Origin: Pseudomonadota bacterium | Lineage (GTDB): Bacteria > Pseudomonadota > Gammaproteobacteria > Burkholderiales > Burkholderiaceae_B | DNA: 64,000 nt | Reading direction: 5' to 3' | Assembly: GCA_023389155.1 (NCBI GenBank) | Contig: JAEWEV010000018.1 | Span: 124,001-188,000 of the forward strand | In this document: positions 36,813-44,781 of the stretch, piece after piece | Numbering within the stretch: position 1 is the first letter of the stretch | How the letters are laid out: each line of letters starts with the position of its first letter | The notes under the pieces: model-generated | The model's input: the letters and a program-made list of their open reading frames with translations, nothing else | Databases searched by the model: none | What the model was told of the DNA's origin: nothing | Program-made: the position numbers and the translations under genes

Positions 36813-37313
36813 ATGCGTTGCTATTTTTCTCCTCTTGCTGCTGTTGCTATCTGCAGCCTGTTGCTGACAGGCTGCGCAAGCCATGGCCCGGTGGCCAATG
36901 TGCCGGCTTCCTTTTCGAGCCCGGCGTTGGATTCCTCCTATCGGGATCCCGTTCTTGAGCGCGCACTGACGCTTACCGGCACTCCATATCGTTATGGCGG
37001 CAACACGCCAGACGGCATGGACTGCAGCGGATTCGTCGGTTATGTATTCCAGGAATCGACGGGCTTTCGTTTCCCCCACAACACTGCGATGATTGCCAAA
37101 CTGTCCAAACCAGTATCCAAATCCAGTCTGAAGCCGGGCGACTTCGTGTTCTTCAATACCTACAAACCCTATTCCCATATGGGCATCTACATTGGCAATA
37201 ACGAATTTGTTCACGCGCCATCCAGCCGAAACAATGGCAAGGTTCGGGTTGATTCGCTGAACAGTCGTTATTTTGCGGAACGGTTCGAGGATGCCCGGAC
37301 GGCCTTTCAATAG
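36813..37313 (+). CDS. NlpC/P60-family lipoprotein (cell-wall peptidase)
   Basis: A 166-residue outer-membrane lipoprotein with lipobox LLLTGC (Cys21) and an NlpC/P60 endopeptidase domain. The catalytic Cys is C71 in MDCSGFVGYVFQ, with His residues H122 (SHMGIYIG) and H134 (FVHAPSS). YRYGGNTPDG precedes the nucleophile as usual. It should cut peptide stems of peptidoglycan. It lies 126 bases after the oxidoreductase and appears to be a separate unit. Confidence 0.93.
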   Translation: MRCYFSPLAAVAICSLLLTGCASHGPVANVPASFSSPALDSSYRDPVLERALTLTGTPYRYGGNTPDGMDCSGFVGYVFQESTGFRFPHNTAMIAKLSKPVSKSSLKPGDFVFFNTYKPYSHMGIYIGNNEFVHAPSSRNNGKVRVDSLNSRYFAERFEDARTAFQ

Positions 37314-37366
37314 ACGTTGAGCGAAGCCGTCATTGCGTTGTTGCGCCTCCCCGATCCCGTCAACTA

Positions 37367-37909
37367 TCAGGCTTCAGCATGCAACTCCTTTTCGTGCAAC
37401 CAGGCGGCATGCCGGGGAGCGCGTTTGGTTTTGCTCCATTCTTCCAGCATTTCCCATTTGACTTCGTCAAGCCGGCGATTCATTTCGGGTGTGGCCGTCG
37501 GCGCTGCCAGTTCGACGCGATGGCCGTTGGGGTCGCGAAAATAAATGGATTTGAACAGGACATGGTCTGTGACGCCAACAACATCAATTCCCTTGTCCTG
37601 TAGCTGCGCTTTTCTACGCTCCAGCACCTCAACACTGGAGACTTCAAATGCAATGTGCTGAACCCAGTCGGGTGTGTTGGGGTCAAAGCCCATTTCGGGT
37701 GAATTGGGCACTTCAAAAAATGCCAGAATATTGCCATGTCCGGCGTCGATGAACACGTGCATATAAGGGTCGTCTGCCTTGGTTGAAGGCACCCGGTCTT
37801 CGGCAATCGCCAGAACAAAATCCATGCCGAGGTTTTCCTTGTACCAGAGCACGGTTTCCTTCGCGTCTTTGCAGCGGTATGCTACATGATGTATTTTCTG
37901 GATATCCAT
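37367..37909 (-). CDS. VOC/glyoxalase-family dioxygenase-like protein
   Basis: A 180-residue single-module VOC protein: HHVAYRCKDAKETVLWYKENLGM opens it, and DWVQHIAFEVSS and RDPNGHRVELAAPT supply further metal ligands (His/Glu). This is the layout of glyoxalase I or extradiol-type enzymes and of VOC resistance proteins. It is divergent from a MarR gene with a strong palindrome between, so the MarR protein probably represses it until a phenolic or electrophile is present. The C-terminal 40 residues are charged and lineage specific. Confidence 0.82.
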   Translation of the reverse strand: MDIQKIHHVAYRCKDAKETVLWYKENLGMDFVLAIAEDRVPSTKADDPYMHVFIDAGHGNILAFFEVPNSPEMGFDPNTPDWVQHIAFEVSSVEVLERRKAQLQDKGIDVVGVTDHVLFKSIYFRDPNGHRVELAAPTATPEMNRRLDEVKWEMLEEWSKTKRAPRHAAWLHEKELHAEA

Positions 37910-38036
37910 TTGTTTGTCTGCCTGTCTGTTATGTTGATTGATAAGATGCAATGGATCTGTGCCTGTAAAAGCACATCACCCTGATACTGGATGCACTTGG
38001 GGTATTGGTCGCAAGCGGCGCCGCCCATTGCCTGAA

Positions 38037-38062
38037 TTAATAGTAACAACGGTTACTATTAA
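38037..38062. promoter_or_regulatory. 26-bp perfect palindrome, probable MarR operator
   Basis: Two perfect 11-bp arms (TTAATAGTAAC and GTTACTATTAA) flank four bases (AACG). It lies 128 bases upstream of the VOC ATG and 131 bases before the MarR ATG. A further half-site GTTACTA at 38183-38189 lies four bases before the MarR ATG, fitting autorepression. Confidence 0.7.
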
Positions 38063-38192
38063 AGCGCATGGATATCGAGATGTCAAGTGCAGCCTATTAT
38101 AAAAATCGCATTGTATTTATATTATTATCAACTTCAGCACTCTTTTCCCTGTTTATCGCAGGTAATATAAGTACTATCCATTGTTACTAAAT

Positions 38193-38654
38193 ATGCAAAC
38201 CAAACCCGCCATGATCGATTTGAATGACTTTCTCCCCTACCAATTTTCGCAGCTGGCTGACGCTGTCAGCCAGTCCGTTGCACCGGTATATGAAAGCAGA
38301 TTGGGGATTTCGCGTGACGAATGGCGGGTTCTGGTCGCGATAAACCAGGATCGCCATATGCGTGCGACCGATATTGTGCAGCACACCAGGCTGGATAAAA
38401 TGCAGGTAAGCCGCGCCATTGCCCGATTGGAGAAAAACGGATTGTTATCGCGCAAGGCAGACAGCCAGGATAAACGACAGCAGGTGCTGATCGTAACCGC
38501 AGCCGGCCAGGCAGCATACCGGAAAGTGGCGCCGCTCATGATGGCGCGCAATGATTATTTGCTGCAGGATCTGGACCCTAAGCAGCAGGAAGCGCTGCAG
38601 GCGCAGTTGGACCAGATACTGATCCGCGCCCGCGAACTGATCGCCCGCGGATAA
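38193..38654 (+). CDS. MarR-family transcriptional regulator
   Basis: A 153-residue winged-helix regulator. The DNA-binding part is clear: RDEWRVLVAINQ, the recognition helix region TRLDKMQVSRAIARLEKNGLL and the wing SRKADSQDKRQQVLIVT. MarR proteins release DNA when phenolic compounds bind. ATG at 38193 is preferred; another ATG at 38211 is possible. It is divergent from the VOC gene and flanked by TAGTAAC-type sites, so it probably controls both. Confidence 0.92.
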   Translation: MQTKPAMIDLNDFLPYQFSQLADAVSQSVAPVYESRLGISRDEWRVLVAINQDRHMRATDIVQHTRLDKMQVSRAIARLEKNGLLSRKADSQDKRQQVLIVTAAGQAAYRKVAPLMMARNDYLLQDLDPKQQEALQAQLDQILIRARELIARG

Positions 38655-38665
38655 GGATAAGAAAG

Positions 38666-38695
38666 ACAGCGCGACTACCGGTAATCACGCGCTGT
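38666..38695 (-). terminator. probable terminator of ppk2
   Basis: An 8-bp stem (ACAGCGCG/CGCGCTGT) is followed on the minus strand by CTTTCTT. It lies between the convergent marR and ppk2 ends. The imperfect T-run makes it a moderate call. Confidence 0.5.
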
Positions 38696-38738
38696 AATAA
38701 TTGGTTCTACGCCCTGAGCAGCCTGGCAATCTCCTGGG

Positions 38739-39932
38739 CTACCGGTTTTCCTGATTGCGACCAGAAGGGCTGTGCAGGGCCTGCTCTCCTTGCTCATATA
38801 CCACATTTGACCTTCCCACAATCAGCGGATCAATTTTGCCGATGTGCGCGGGATCCTTATTGGTATAGTTGAACTGCTGCAACACATAGCGCATCGCATT
38901 CAGCCGCGCCCGCTTCTTGCAATTGGATTTGACCACGATCCACGGTGCATCGCTGGTGTCTGTATGAAAAAACATGGCTTCCTTGGCTCGCGTGTAATCG
39001 TCCCATTTATCCAGTGAGGCCATATCGATAGGCGACAGCTTCCACTGCTTGAGCGGATGATGGCGCCGCTCCTTGAACCGGCGCTTCTGCTCATCCTGGC
39101 TGACCGAGAACCAGAACTTGAGCACCGTAATTCCGCTGCGAACCAGATTGCGTTCGAACTCTGGTGCCTGACGCATAAACTCCATATATTCGGCATCGGT
39201 ACAAAAACCCATGACCCGCTCCACACCCGCGCGGTTGTACCATGACCGATCAAACAGCACCATTTCCCCGCTGGTAGGCAGATGTTCAACATAACGCTGA
39301 AAGTACCATTGCCCCAATTCGCGCTCGGTGGGTTTCTGCAGCGCCACCACACGTGCGGTACGCGGATTCAGGTGCTCCATAAAACGCTTGATGGTGCCTC
39401 CCTTGCCCGCCGCATCGCGTCCCTCAAAGACAATAACCACACGCTGTCCGGTTTCCTTGATCCAGGATTGCAGCTTGAGCAGTTCTACCTGCAGATCGTA
39501 TTTCTGGAATTCATAGTTGCGACGAGACATGAGGTATTTGTAAGGATAGCTACCGTCCTGCCAGTTGTCCTTGAGCGTGTTGTCCGGATTGGCCTCGGGC
39601 TGCGTGTTCCTGTCGGCGCGCAACTTTTCTTCACGCAGCAGCCGCAACAGTTCGCGCCGGTCATCGGCCGAGATGCCTTCGAGTAGCAGGCGCGCCCGTT
39701 CGCTTCGCGCCGCCTTGTCGGTACCCACCAGATCGGCAGTGATGGCCGCAGCCTGGGCGTCGATGTGGCCGCGCTGACTGTCAGTGACCGTATTTTGCCG
39801 TGTTTCTGCCTCGTTGCGGCCGGACTGGACATCGCCATTGTTAACCTGACGCGGCGCGCGTGTTTGCGTGTTCTTATTATCAGATTGAGTGTTGCCAGAG
39901 TTTGCCGTTTTTGCAGATTTACGAGTAGCCAT
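38739..39932 (-). CDS. ppk2: polyphosphate kinase 2 (PPK2)
   Basis: A 397-residue PPK2, which uses polyphosphate to phosphorylate nucleoside phosphates (or the reverse). Walker A is GRDAAGKGG at residues 171-179. DRSWYNRAGVERVMGF is the lid/Walker B region, and QWKLSPIDMASLDKWDDY follows. The catalytic domain spans about 130-375. The first ~125 residues are polar, rich in Asn, Gln, Thr and Arg, and probably disordered. Such tails vary between species. It is a single gene, with a terminator behind it. Confidence 0.93.
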   Translation of the reverse strand: MATRKSAKTANSGNTQSDNKNTQTRAPRQVNNGDVQSGRNEAETRQNTVTDSQRGHIDAQAAAITADLVGTDKAARSERARLLLEGISADDRRELLRLLREEKLRADRNTQPEANPDNTLKDNWQDGSYPYKYLMSRRNYEFQKYDLQVELLKLQSWIKETGQRVVIVFEGRDAAGKGGTIKRFMEHLNPRTARVVALQKPTERELGQWYFQRYVEHLPTSGEMVLFDRSWYNRAGVERVMGFCTDAEYMEFMRQAPEFERNLVRSGITVLKFWFSVSQDEQKRRFKERRHHPLKQWKLSPIDMASLDKWDDYTRAKEAMFFHTDTSDAPWIVVKSNCKKRARLNAMRYVLQQFNYTNKDPAHIGKIDPLIVGRSNVVYEQGEQALHSPSGRNQENR

Positions 39933-40053
39933 ACGATGTCCTTACAGGTAAAAGCACATTTTAAGATCGCGCCAGAAACCGTTCATTAACATTAATTCAG
40001 ACGAAGACATTATCATACGCATATGACAACAATAATCTCGATAGTGAGGCGGT

Positions 40054-40875
40054 ATGATTTTTAATACATTGACCATTGCCGGTGTGGATCCATCCGGCGG
40101 CGCAGGCATTCTTGCCGATGTCAAGACCATGAGTGCCCTGGGTACCTATGCCTGCGCGGTCATCGCAGCCCTGACCGCACAAAACACCAAGGGAGTGACT
40201 GGCGTGCAACCCGTGGCACCCGATTTTGTCAGGCAGCAGATTGATACGCTGTTTGCGGACGTGCATATTGATTCGGTCAAAATCGGCATGCTGGGCCAGG
40301 AGCAGGTGACCCGCATGGTTGCGGAGCGACTGGCCTACTGGATGCCTGATCATATTGTGCTCGACCCTGTCATGGTAGCCAAAAGCGGCGATGTCCTGCT
40401 GGATAAGCAAGCCATTTCCACGCTACGGGAAGCGCTGATTCCCCTTTCCACTGTCATTACGCCAAACTTGCCCGAAGCGGGCGTCCTGCTGGGCGAGCGG
40501 GAAGCCGATTCGCTCAAGGAAATGTATCGCGTGGCCGAGAAGCTGCGCAAACTGATGGATCATCATAGAACGGTCTGGGTTCTGCTCAAGGGCGGGCATT
40601 TGCCGGGTAGCGAGACGATTGACCTGCTGACCGATGGCGACCGTATGATCGAGATGCCCGGCAAACGCATTGATACGCCCAACACCCACGGTACAGGCTG
40701 CACCTTGTCCGCTGCATTATGCGCGCTGATTCCCGGTACAGGTGATGTCCCCGAGGCCGCCAAACTTGCCAAGTCATATATCGAGACCGCTATTGCGCGT
40801 GCCGGCGAACTGAATGTCGGACACGGACACGGCCCTGTACATCATTTTCATGCCTTGTGGTCAGGAAACGCGTAG
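40054..40875 (+). CDS. thiD: hydroxymethylpyrimidine/phosphomethylpyrimidine kinase ThiD
   Basis: A 273-residue ribokinase-fold enzyme that phosphorylates HMP and HMP-phosphate in thiamine synthesis. IAGVDPSGGAGILADVKTM lies at about residues 8-26. The anion-hole motif NTHGTGCTLSAALCALIPG near 210 carries the catalytic Asp/Gly-Thr-Gly-Cys set. No thiE is adjacent, and I see no TPP riboswitch upstream. It lies 67 bases before the methyltransferase gene and may be read with it. Confidence 0.94.
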   Translation: MIFNTLTIAGVDPSGGAGILADVKTMSALGTYACAVIAALTAQNTKGVTGVQPVAPDFVRQQIDTLFADVHIDSVKIGMLGQEQVTRMVAERLAYWMPDHIVLDPVMVAKSGDVLLDKQAISTLREALIPLSTVITPNLPEAGVLLGEREADSLKEMYRVAEKLRKLMDHHRTVWVLLKGGHLPGSETIDLLTDGDRMIEMPGKRIDTPNTHGTGCTLSAALCALIPGTGDVPEAAKLAKSYIETAIARAGELNVGHGHGPVHHFHALWSGNA

Positions 40876-40942
40876 TGCTCACGGTTGCGCGGTAAAATGA
40901 CCCCGATATTCCAATTTCAGGACCTAGCTTGAAACTCTTCCT

Positions 40943-41620
40943 ATGAACGCTCTGACCTCTCTTGCCGAACAAAGCCGATTCAACATGATCGAACAGCAGA
41001 TCCGTCCCTGGCATGTCCTGGACGAAGACGTGCTGAACGCCCTGTCTGCCCTTCCTCGGGACCGGTTTGTGCCTGTCCGCTATCAGAATATGGCCTATTC
41101 CGATATCGAAATTCCGCTGGAGGTCGAAGGTATCAACAGCTGTGAAACCATGCTGGCGCCGAAAATCGAAGCGCGTCTGGCACAGGAACTGCAACTGTCT
41201 CCTACGGATGGTGTGCTTGAAATCGGCACCGGCTCAGGCTACCAGGCCGCCATTCTTGGCCGCTTGTGCAGTACTGTGGTCAGCATCGAGATTGACCGTC
41301 ATATCGCCGCTTTCGGCAAGGCTAATCTGGAGCGCGAAAATATCACAAATGTGAAAGTGGAAGTTGGTGATGGCCGTGCAGGCTGGGGCACCGGTGAATA
41401 CAGCGCCATTCTGCTGACCGGCTCCATTCCGAATATCCCCGATTCCCTCAAATATCAGCTTACCATTGGCGGACGCCTGGTGGCCATCGTCGGACAGGCG
41501 CCTGTCATGACCGCACTGCGCATTACCCGGGTAAGCGCAGCCGCGTTCGAAACAGAATCACTGTTCGACACGTACGCCAAACCATTGCGTGGCACCACCG
41601 TATCGCATTTCAAGTTCTAA
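40943..41620 (+). CDS. pcm: protein-L-isoaspartate O-methyltransferase
   Basis: A 225-residue SAM-dependent methyltransferase that starts repair of isoaspartyl residues in aged proteins. The SAM motif is VLEIGTGSGYQAAILGRL, and the family segments RDRFVPVRYQNMAYSD and the GINSCETMLAPKIEARL substrate region are present, with a Cys where many family members read Ser/Thr in the (S/T)QP-type loop. It is close to the Pcm-like proteins common in Betaproteobacteria rather than to classical E. coli Pcm. It may share a transcript with thiD and is followed by a strong terminator. Confidence 0.88.
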   Translation: MNALTSLAEQSRFNMIEQQIRPWHVLDEDVLNALSALPRDRFVPVRYQNMAYSDIEIPLEVEGINSCETMLAPKIEARLAQELQLSPTDGVLEIGTGSGYQAAILGRLCSTVVSIEIDRHIAAFGKANLERENITNVKVEVGDGRAGWGTGEYSAILLTGSIPNIPDSLKYQLTIGGRLVAIVGQAPVMTALRITRVSAAAFETESLFDTYAKPLRGTTVSHFKF

Positions 41621-41630
41621 TACATGCACG

Positions 41631-41653
41631 GCGGCTGCAGATATTGCAGCCGC
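41631..41653 (+). other. 9-bp stem hairpin after pcm
   Basis: Perfect stem GCGGCTGCA/TGCAGCCGC with a five-base loop, 10 bases after the stop codon and just before the main terminator. It probably protects the 3' end of the message. Confidence 0.5.
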
Positions 41654-41663
41654 AATCGAAAAG

Positions 41664-41713
41664 AAAGCCGTTTCTGTATGCCGCCCCAAGGGCGGTCACA
41701 AAACGGCTTTTTT
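41664..41713 (+). terminator. bidirectional terminator between pcm and rfaE2
   Basis: A stem AAAGCCGTTT/AAACGGCTTT with an inner CCGCCC/GGGCGG hairpin ends in TTTTTT on the plus strand. The minus strand also ends in a T-rich stretch, so it can serve both convergent units. Confidence 0.85.
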
Positions 41714-41858
41714 CATGCAGATGACGACCTGACCCGGTAGGCTTTGGGTTTCATGGAGGCTTTAGCTGTTCGCGCAGGGCATAATTTTCCCTGCACGCTT
41801 TGGCCTTTCCTGCTATCTATGGCTTGCCTGCAAATTTTGGCAACGCCGGAAGTAATGG

Positions 41859-42353
41859 TCAATCCGTCGTGTGACCGCGGATCGCGTTCACCAGCGCGGT
41901 TGTGGACCGCTGAAAGCGAAACGGAATGACAACGGCACGGCCGCCCCAGCTCTGTACGAGTCCCGTTTCCCTGAGCGTCGCCATATCGTAGTCCCCGCCT
42001 TTGACGATCACATCCGGTCGTAATTGCTGGATCAGTTCGTAAGGCGTATCTTCGTCAAACACGGTGGCGGCCGAAACGCAGGCCAGTGCAGCAAGCATGG
42101 CCTGGCGATCATCCTGTCCGTTAAGCGGACGATCGGGCGCCTTACCCAGGCGACGCACCGATGCATCGGTGTTGACAGCCACAACCAGGCTGGCACCAAG
42201 TTGGGCAGCTTCATCCAGATAGCTCACATGGCCGCGATGCAGTATGTCAAAAACGCCATTTGTGAAAACCAGGGGCCGTGCGAGCGTACCGTTGCCCACG
42301 GCATCAATACATTGCTGGCGACTCAGAATCTTTTTTTCGAAACTCACGCTCAT
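41859..42353 (-). CDS. rfaE2: D-glycero-beta-D-manno-heptose 1-phosphate adenylyltransferase
   Basis: A 164-residue nucleotidyltransferase equal to the C-terminal half of E. coli HldE. It activates heptose 1-phosphate to ADP-heptose for the LPS inner core. The nucleotide motif FTNGVFDILHRGHVSYL holds the HxGH pair (H39, H42). VKGGDYD and RFQRSTTALVNAIR follow. The ATG at 42353 shares a base with the ubiB stop (TAATG) and follows GGGATGG; an in-frame ATG three codons upstream is less likely. The kinase half (rfaE1) is not in this window. Confidence 0.94.
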   Translation of the reverse strand: MSVSFEKKILSRQQCIDAVGNGTLARPLVFTNGVFDILHRGHVSYLDEAAQLGASLVVAVNTDASVRRLGKAPDRPLNGQDDRQAMLAALACVSAATVFDEDTPYELIQQLRPDVIVKGGDYDMATLRETGLVQSWGGRAVVIPFRFQRSTTALVNAIRGHTTD

Positions 42354-43924
42354 TATTGCCATCCCAGTAATGTGGCGACCAGCCAGAGCATCAACCCGGC
42401 CTGCAGGGTTAACACAATCGTCATCACAATAAAAATGCGTTCACTGCGCCGATGGCTTTTGCCCAATTGATACAGCTCCTTGCGCATGGCTGGCAGCGAA
42501 TCCTGGCGCGCAAGCTGGGCGTGCACCAGACGCGGAATTTCCGGCAGCAGATGGGACCATTGGGAGGCTTCCTTGCGCACTTGCGCCACGAAGGCGCGCG
42601 GCCCGATACGATCCCACATCCAGCGTTCAAGAAACGGCTTGGCCGTTTGCCACAAATCCAGATCCGGATCCAGCTGGCGCCCCATCCCTTCCACGTTCAG
42701 CAGAGTCTTCTGCAGAAGTACCAGTTGCGGCTGAATTTCCACATTGAAGCGACGCGACGTCTGGAACAGCCGCAGCAGCACCTGACCCAGTGAAATTTCC
42801 GACAGTTTCCTGTCGAAGTACGGCTCGCACACTGATCGCACGGCCGCTTCCAGCTCTTCTTCACGCGTCGTGGGTGGCACCCAACCAGATTCGATATGCA
42901 ACTGGGCAACGCGACGATAGTCACGCCGGAAAAAGGCGAGGAAGTTCTGCGACAAATAGTTTTTGTCAAACTCGGACAGGGATCCGACAATACCGAAGTC
43001 AAGTGCGATATACCGACCCAGCGTCTCGGGCTGCAGTGAGACAAAAATATTGCCGGGATGCATATCAGCGTGGAAAAAACCATCTTCAAAAACCTGAGTG
43101 AAGAAAATTTCCACGCCATTGCGGGCAAGTTTTTTGACGTCAACACCTGCCATTTCCAGCTTGTCGATCTGGCTCACGGGCACGCCATGCATGCGCTCCA
43201 TGGTCATGACGGTCTTGCTGGTATATTCCCAGATCACTTCAGGCACCATCAGCAGATCGGCACGCTTCGGGTTGGATTCGAAATTGCGGCGAAGCTGGCT
43301 GCAATTGGCAGCCTCTACCTGCAGGTCCAGCTCATCATGCAGGTACTTGTCAAACTCATTAACAACCTCCCGGGGCCGCAGGCGACGCCCATCGGGCAGC
43401 AGTCGCTGCACAAATCCGGCGAACATTTTCATGAGCGCCAGATCCCGTTCAATTACCGCCAGCATCCCCGGACGCAACACCTTTACCGCCACTTCACGTC
43501 CGTCATGAAGAACGGCAAAATGCACCTGCGCAACCGAAGCAGAAGCCACTGGTTCGGGATCAAACAGCGCAAACAATTCTGAGGGATGCTTGCCAAAAGC
43601 CTTCTGGATACTCTCCATGGCCTGTTCGGAAGGAAACGGCGGCACACGATCCTGCAGCGCGGATAATTCATCTGCAATATCCAGCGGTATCAGATCACGG
43701 CGGGTGGACAGAACTTGACCAAATTTGATGAAAATCGGACCCAGTGACTCCAGCGCCAGGCGCAGACGTTCACCGCGGGGCTGATCGAAACTGCGCCCAA
43801 GGCGAACGACTTTAAGCAGGGAACTGGCAATCGGATGCTTGAGCCCGCTGAGCACCAGTTCATCCAGCCCGTAACGCAGGCAGACCAAAAGAATGCGTAT
43901 GAGCCGGATCCCGGACATAATCAT
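42353..43924 (-). CDS. ubiB: ubiquinone biosynthesis regulatory protein kinase UbiB
   Basis: A 523-residue atypical kinase/ATPase of the ABC1/ADCK family needed for coenzyme Q synthesis. The KxGQ-type motif GPIFIKFGQVLSTRRDL lies near residue 51. The ATP-site Lys is in REVAVKVLRPG, FFHADMHPGNIFV carries the catalytic loop, and ALDFGIVG the metal-binding Asp. Two hydrophobic helices at the C-terminus (about 490-521) anchor it to the membrane. Its ATG overlaps the ubiJ stop (ATGA). Confidence 0.96.
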   Translation of the reverse strand: MIMSGIRLIRILLVCLRYGLDELVLSGLKHPIASSLLKVVRLGRSFDQPRGERLRLALESLGPIFIKFGQVLSTRRDLIPLDIADELSALQDRVPPFPSEQAMESIQKAFGKHPSELFALFDPEPVASASVAQVHFAVLHDGREVAVKVLRPGMLAVIERDLALMKMFAGFVQRLLPDGRRLRPREVVNEFDKYLHDELDLQVEAANCSQLRRNFESNPKRADLLMVPEVIWEYTSKTVMTMERMHGVPVSQIDKLEMAGVDVKKLARNGVEIFFTQVFEDGFFHADMHPGNIFVSLQPETLGRYIALDFGIVGSLSEFDKNYLSQNFLAFFRRDYRRVAQLHIESGWVPPTTREEELEAAVRSVCEPYFDRKLSEISLGQVLLRLFQTSRRFNVEIQPQLVLLQKTLLNVEGMGRQLDPDLDLWQTAKPFLERWMWDRIGPRAFVAQVRKEASQWSHLLPEIPRLVHAQLARQDSLPAMRKELYQLGKSHRRSERIFIVMTIVLTLQAGLMLWLVATLLGWQ

Positions 43925-44550
43925 GAGCCGCTCCTGCGCTGACGTGCATCCAGCGCCCGCAAGCGTGCGTCGAGCTGGTCCAATTGCACGGTAGCCGCTC
44001 GCAGGCTTTGTTCCCAGGTTTGCAACGCAGGGCGACCCAGCACCAAGCCGGCTTCTTCCGACACGTATTCACTCAGATTTTCCGACAGGCGTTCGGCCAC
44101 CGTGCCGGTTGTCGCAACAACATTGCGCAGCATTGAATGGATTTGTCTGGAAAGCATGCCACCTGTGAACCGCGCAAGTTCGTGCTCGGAATCCCAGCGC
44201 AAGTCACGGGCAAGTTCCGAGACCAGTTGAGCCAGGCCCGCATCGCCCTCCAGGTGCAGCAGCGAAGCCAATTGTGCCGGATTGTCGCGATTACGAAGCG
44301 CAGCAGGCAAGTCTGCCAGTCTGCTCTCGGGTATCGACAACGTGACATCTGCGACAATGGCCGGATCCGCCCGCTCTACCCTCCCGTCATGCAGCAGCGT
44401 GAAGCGAAGATCAAGACGACTGATGCGAATGCGCACGGTTTTTCCCGCATGGGCAGTGATTCGCGTTTTCGCCCAGGGCTCACGGTCCAAAAGCAGATTC
44501 AGCGCACGCACAATGGGAATATTTGGATCAGGTAAGGCAGAGAGCAACAT
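43921..44550 (-). CDS. ubiJ: ubiquinone biosynthesis accessory factor UbiJ (SCP2 domain)
   Basis: A 209-residue soluble lipid-binding protein with an SCP2 sterol-carrier domain in the first ~130 residues and a coiled-coil-like C-terminal tail (LRAATVQLDQLDARLRALDA). With UbiK it organises the aqueous Ubi complex. The ATG at 44550 begins MLLSALPDPN; 51 upstream codons do not look like the family. In the usual arrangement ubiE and ubiB are close by. Here ubiB overlaps it, but ubiE lies 5 kb upstream beyond an ABC cassette. Confidence 0.88.
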   Translation of the reverse strand: MLLSALPDPNIPIVRALNLLLDREPWAKTRITAHAGKTVRIRISRLDLRFTLLHDGRVERADPAIVADVTLSIPESRLADLPAALRNRDNPAQLASLLHLEGDAGLAQLVSELARDLRWDSEHELARFTGGMLSRQIHSMLRNVVATTGTVAERLSENLSEYVSEEAGLVLGRPALQTWEQSLRAATVQLDQLDARLRALDARQRRSGS

Positions 44551-44731
44551 AGAAGTCCGGTAGACCCCGCAAGATTCTGAATCCGATAGTGTACCCTTTT
44601 CGTGCGCAAGCCGGTTTCTTTGCGCGCCTCCCACAGCGACAAATCGGACCCTGAACGCCGCTGGAGAAAACGCGCCGGCACCGGCGACAAGCTTACCCGG
44701 CACGGCAATCGCACACCGGGCGAATTGCCAC

Positions 44732-44764
44732 TATGACTTGGGTATGGCTTGGCTATGGCTTGGC
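44732..44764. repeat. 11-bp tandem repeat, three copies
   Basis: TATGACTTGGG, TATGGCTTGGC and TATGGCTTGGC stand head to tail, followed by a degenerate fourth start (CATGCCC). It lies in the gap between ubiJ and the ABC cassette. I see no coding role. Confidence 0.7.
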
Positions 44765-44781
44765 CATGCCCGGGTTTTGAT

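Noticed and set aside
39933..40053. TPP riboswitch before thiD
   Set aside because: The conserved thi-box segments are not present in the 121-base leader.
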